Source: Bacillota bacterium
GTDB lineage: Bacteria > Bacillota > Bacilli > Alicyclobacillales > SLC66
DNA: 5,918 nt
Assembly (NCBI GenBank): GCA_021820825.1
Contig: JAKADD010000167.1
Location: 1 to 5,918 of the forward strand
Direction of reading: 5' to 3'
Below the pieces are notes generated by a model. It saw only the letters and a list, made by a program, of their open reading frames with translations, was not told where the DNA came from and did no database searches. Positions 4,289 through 5,918 of the stretch are shown in pieces. A program made the position numbers and the translations under genes. Every line of letters begins with the position of its first letter. The first letter of the stretch is position 1.

Positions 4289-5430
4289 CGAAGACGGCCA
4301 TTGGAATTCTCGGGGCGGGGCAACTGGCGCAAATGACATGCCTGGCTGGGCGGGAGCTCGGATTTTCCATGCACGTGTATGCCAGCCATGCGCTGGAACC
4401 CGCCGCTCTGGTTGCTGATCGTGTGTGTGTGGGCGATCTGCGCGATCTCAATCGACTGAAGGAATTTGCGCAGGGCGTGTCGGTGGTGACGTATGATACA
4501 GAACTGTTGCCTATTCAGAGTGTTCGCCTGATCAGCCAGTACACGAGGGTGGCGCCTGATCCGCAGGTGCTTTTTATTGCCCAGAACCGTGAGCGGGAAC
4601 GCAGGTTTTTAATCGAACAGGGGATTGAAACTCCACGTGTGGCGTTTGTCCAGTCGGAGAGGGAGCTTGTTGAAGCCGTTTCGCGAGTGGGAATTCCCGC
4701 GGTGCTAAAAACGCTGGAGCAGGGCTATGACGGCAAAGGGCAGGCGCTGGTGCGGGCAGAAACAGACGCGCAGGACGCCTGGCGCGCACTGGGTGGCGTG
4801 CCCTGCGTTCTGGAAGAGTGGCTGGAGTCTCCTTTGGAGATGTCCGTTATTGTCGCCGGAGGAGTAAACGGCGACCTGCGGTCGTATCCTGTGATCGATA
4901 ACGAGCATCGCCGCCACATTTTGCATCGCTCGACGGCGCCTTCGTCGCTTCCCGCCGAAGTGCAGCGAAGAGCGACGGCGATTGCCGAGCGCGTTGCCCG
5001 TTCGCTCTCGCTGACCGGACTGCTTGCGGTGGAGATGTTCTACGCTGCAGATGGCCGGGTGCTGGTCAATGAGTTGGCTCCGCGGCCGCATAATTCGGGC
5101 CATCACACCCAACTTTCCGCCGCCACAAATCAATTTGAACAGTTGCTTCGCGCAGTGACCGGCTTGCCCATGGGTGCAACGAACCACCTTCCTGCGACCA
5201 TGATCAATCTGCTTGGCGATCTGTTTGTCCATACAGACGATCACTCATACCGCCGCCAGGGCTTCGTGTACGCCGACCATCCCGCAGTCAATGTCTACTA
5301 CTACGGCAAGTCCGAGGCCCGCGCCGGACGCAAGATGGGGCACCTGATCGCGCTTGCCGACACTGTAAATGAAGCGATGGAAAAGGCTGCTGAATTGTAT
5401 GGAACGTTTGAGAATGCCAGGACGTATTGA
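4285..5430 (+). CDS. purK: N5-carboxyaminoimidazole ribonucleotide synthase PurK
   Basis: 381-residue ATP-grasp enzyme that makes N5-CAIR from AIR, bicarbonate and ATP, the substrate of PurE; length as in B. subtilis PurK. The N-terminal fold opens with [12 protein letters not shown] (6-17). The ATP-grasp part has [13 protein letters not shown] (141-153), the metal-binding and active-site segment [13 protein letters not shown] (261-273), and then [14 protein letters not shown]. The segment usually read as VTYEFENVP appears as VTYDTELLP (68-76), and the usual ENIHRNGI as DNEHRRHI (205-212), so this is a somewhat divergent member, though the catalytic core is intact. The start overlaps the purE stop, and the ribosome site GGAGGAAGAAGAG (4264-4276) lies inside purE. 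No terminator follows within the 37 bp before pcrA. Confidence 0.96.
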   Translation: MTKTAIGILGAGQLAQMTCLAGRELGFSMHVYASHALEPAALVADRVCVGDLRDLNRLKEFAQGVSVVTYDTELLPIQSVRLISQYTRVAPDPQVLFIAQNRERERRFLIEQGIETPRVAFVQSERELVEAVSRVGIPAVLKTLEQGYDGKGQALVRAETDAQDAWRALGGVPCVLEEWLESPLEMSVIVAGGVNGDLRSYPVIDNEHRRHILHRSTAPSSLPAEVQRRATAIAERVARSLSLTGLLAVEMFYAADGRVLVNELAPRPHNSGHHTQLSAATNQFEQLLRAVTGLPMGATNHLPATMINLLGDLFVHTDDHSYRRQGFVYADHPAVNVYYYGKSEARAGRKMGHLIALADTVNEAMEKAAELYGTFENARTY

Positions 5431-5467
5431 CAGAACTGCAATCGGTTGAGTGAAGGGAGATGGTTGC

Positions 5468-5918
5468 GTGGCAACAGAGCAGACTGACGTCGGACAGTTG
5501 CTTCAGGAACTGAATGGACCACAGCGGGAGGCGGTCATGACGACGCGCGGGCCACTGCTGATTGTGGCGGGCGCAGGCAGCGGCAAGACGAGCGTGCTCA
5601 CGCGTCGCGTCGCCTATCTGCTGGCGCACGAGCGTGTGGCGCCCTGGAGTATTCTGGCGATCACCTTTACAAACAAGGCTGCACGGGAAATGAAGGAACG
5701 CATCGCCAGCCTGGTGGGCGCGCAGGCCGCTGACATGTGGGTGTCGACGTTTCACTCGATGTGCGTGCGCATCCTGCGGCGAGAGATCGATAAACTGGGC
5801 TTCACAGGGCAGTTCACGATCCTCGACGCCGCAGATCAACTGTCTGCGATCAGGCGCTGCCTGGACGATCTGAATTACGATCCGAAAAAATTCGACCCGC
5901 GAGCCATCGCGGCGGCCG
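5468..5918 (+). CDS. pcrA: PcrA/UvrD-type ATP-dependent DNA helicase, 5' part
   Basis: The first 150 codons of a superfamily 1A 3'-5' DNA helicase; the window ends inside the gene, and the full protein is usually about 720-750 residues. LNGPQREAV (15-23) is the Q motif. AGAGSGKT (34-41) is Walker A (motif I). [15 protein letters not shown] is motif Ia and [13 protein letters not shown] is motif Ib, followed by the start of domain 1B. PcrA acts in repair, removal of RecA from DNA and rolling-circle plasmid replication. GTG 5468 is the start: AAGGGAGA (5453-5460) lies 7 nt upstream and the N-terminal length before the Q motif is normal. It follows purK by 37 bp on the same strand without a terminator, so cotranscription is likely. 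UvrD and PcrA cannot be separated on this part alone; PcrA is chosen because the context looks Firmicute. Confidence 0.93.
   Translation, partial: MATEQTDVGQLLQELNGPQREAVMTTRGPLLIVAGAGSGKTSVLTRRVAYLLAHERVAPWSILAITFTNKAAREMKERIASLVGAQAADMWVSTFHSMCVRILRREIDKLGFTGQFTILDAADQLSAIRRCLDDLNYDPKKFDPRAIAAA

Noticed and set aside
3694..4389. Minus-strand open frames antisense to purE and purK (also 4705-5244 and 5288-5839)
   Set aside because: purE, purK and pcrA are certain on the plus strand, and high third-position GC keeps the antisense frames open.
1..5918. CRISPR array, prophage, toxin-antitoxin or other defence system
   Set aside because: No regularly spaced direct repeats, no phage or nuclease genes and no small paired genes are visible. 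The genes are mostly ordinary housekeeping and regulatory ones.

Overview
The window looks like chromosomal DNA of a moderately GC-rich Firmicute. An Alicyclobacillaceae-type member of the Bacillales would fit, but that placement is inference from gene content and not from any marker gene. The pointers are a Zur repressor close to the Bacillus YqfV type, a YerC-family TrpR-like regulator, a YfmS-like soluble chemoreceptor, Bacillus-style Shine-Dalgarno sites (GAGGAGG, GAGGTGAT), a tRNA with encoded CCA, and a promoter of the Bacillus extracytoplasmic-function sigma type.

Layout. 1-369: no convincing complete gene; a doubtful 3' end of a reading frame (1-105), a small hairpin, a perfect 26-bp inverted repeat (143-228), then a 15-bp inverted repeat that overlaps the probable zur promoter. 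370-789: zur, zinc-responsive Fur-family repressor. 916-1206: yerC-like regulator, closed by a 25-bp perfect stem that can terminate in both directions. 1290-2138: an exported SIMPL (DUF541) protein with a close match to an ECF sigma promoter (TGAAAC-N16-CGTC). 2135-2262: a 128-nt near-palindrome that contains the SIMPL stop codon and has TA at both ends, so it may be a MITE-like element. 2282-2437 (minus): a 51-codon N-terminal remnant of a HAD-family hydrolase. 2465-2629: a self-contained tRNA-Pro(CGG) unit with promoter and terminator. 2645-3493 (minus): a soluble methyl-accepting chemotaxis protein. 3752-5918 (plus): purE and purK with an ATGA overlap, followed after 37 bp by the 5' part of a pcrA-type DNA helicase that runs off the window.

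How the parts relate. PurK and PurE act in sequence in purine synthesis (AIR to N5-CAIR to CAIR) and are translationally coupled. pcrA follows with no visible terminator and may be cotranscribed. In Bacillus subtilis yerC and pcrA also lie close together just after the pur operon, so this window resembles a rearranged version of that region (recalled gene order, not checked here). The other genes are separate units: zur for zinc, the SIMPL gene probably for envelope stress, and the chemoreceptor for intracellular sensing.

No new multi-gene system is evident. The points most worth a second look are the ECF promoter of the SIMPL gene, the near-palindromic element joined to the SIMPL stop codon beside a truncated HAD gene, and the run of long, nearly perfect inverted repeats in the first 2.3 kb.
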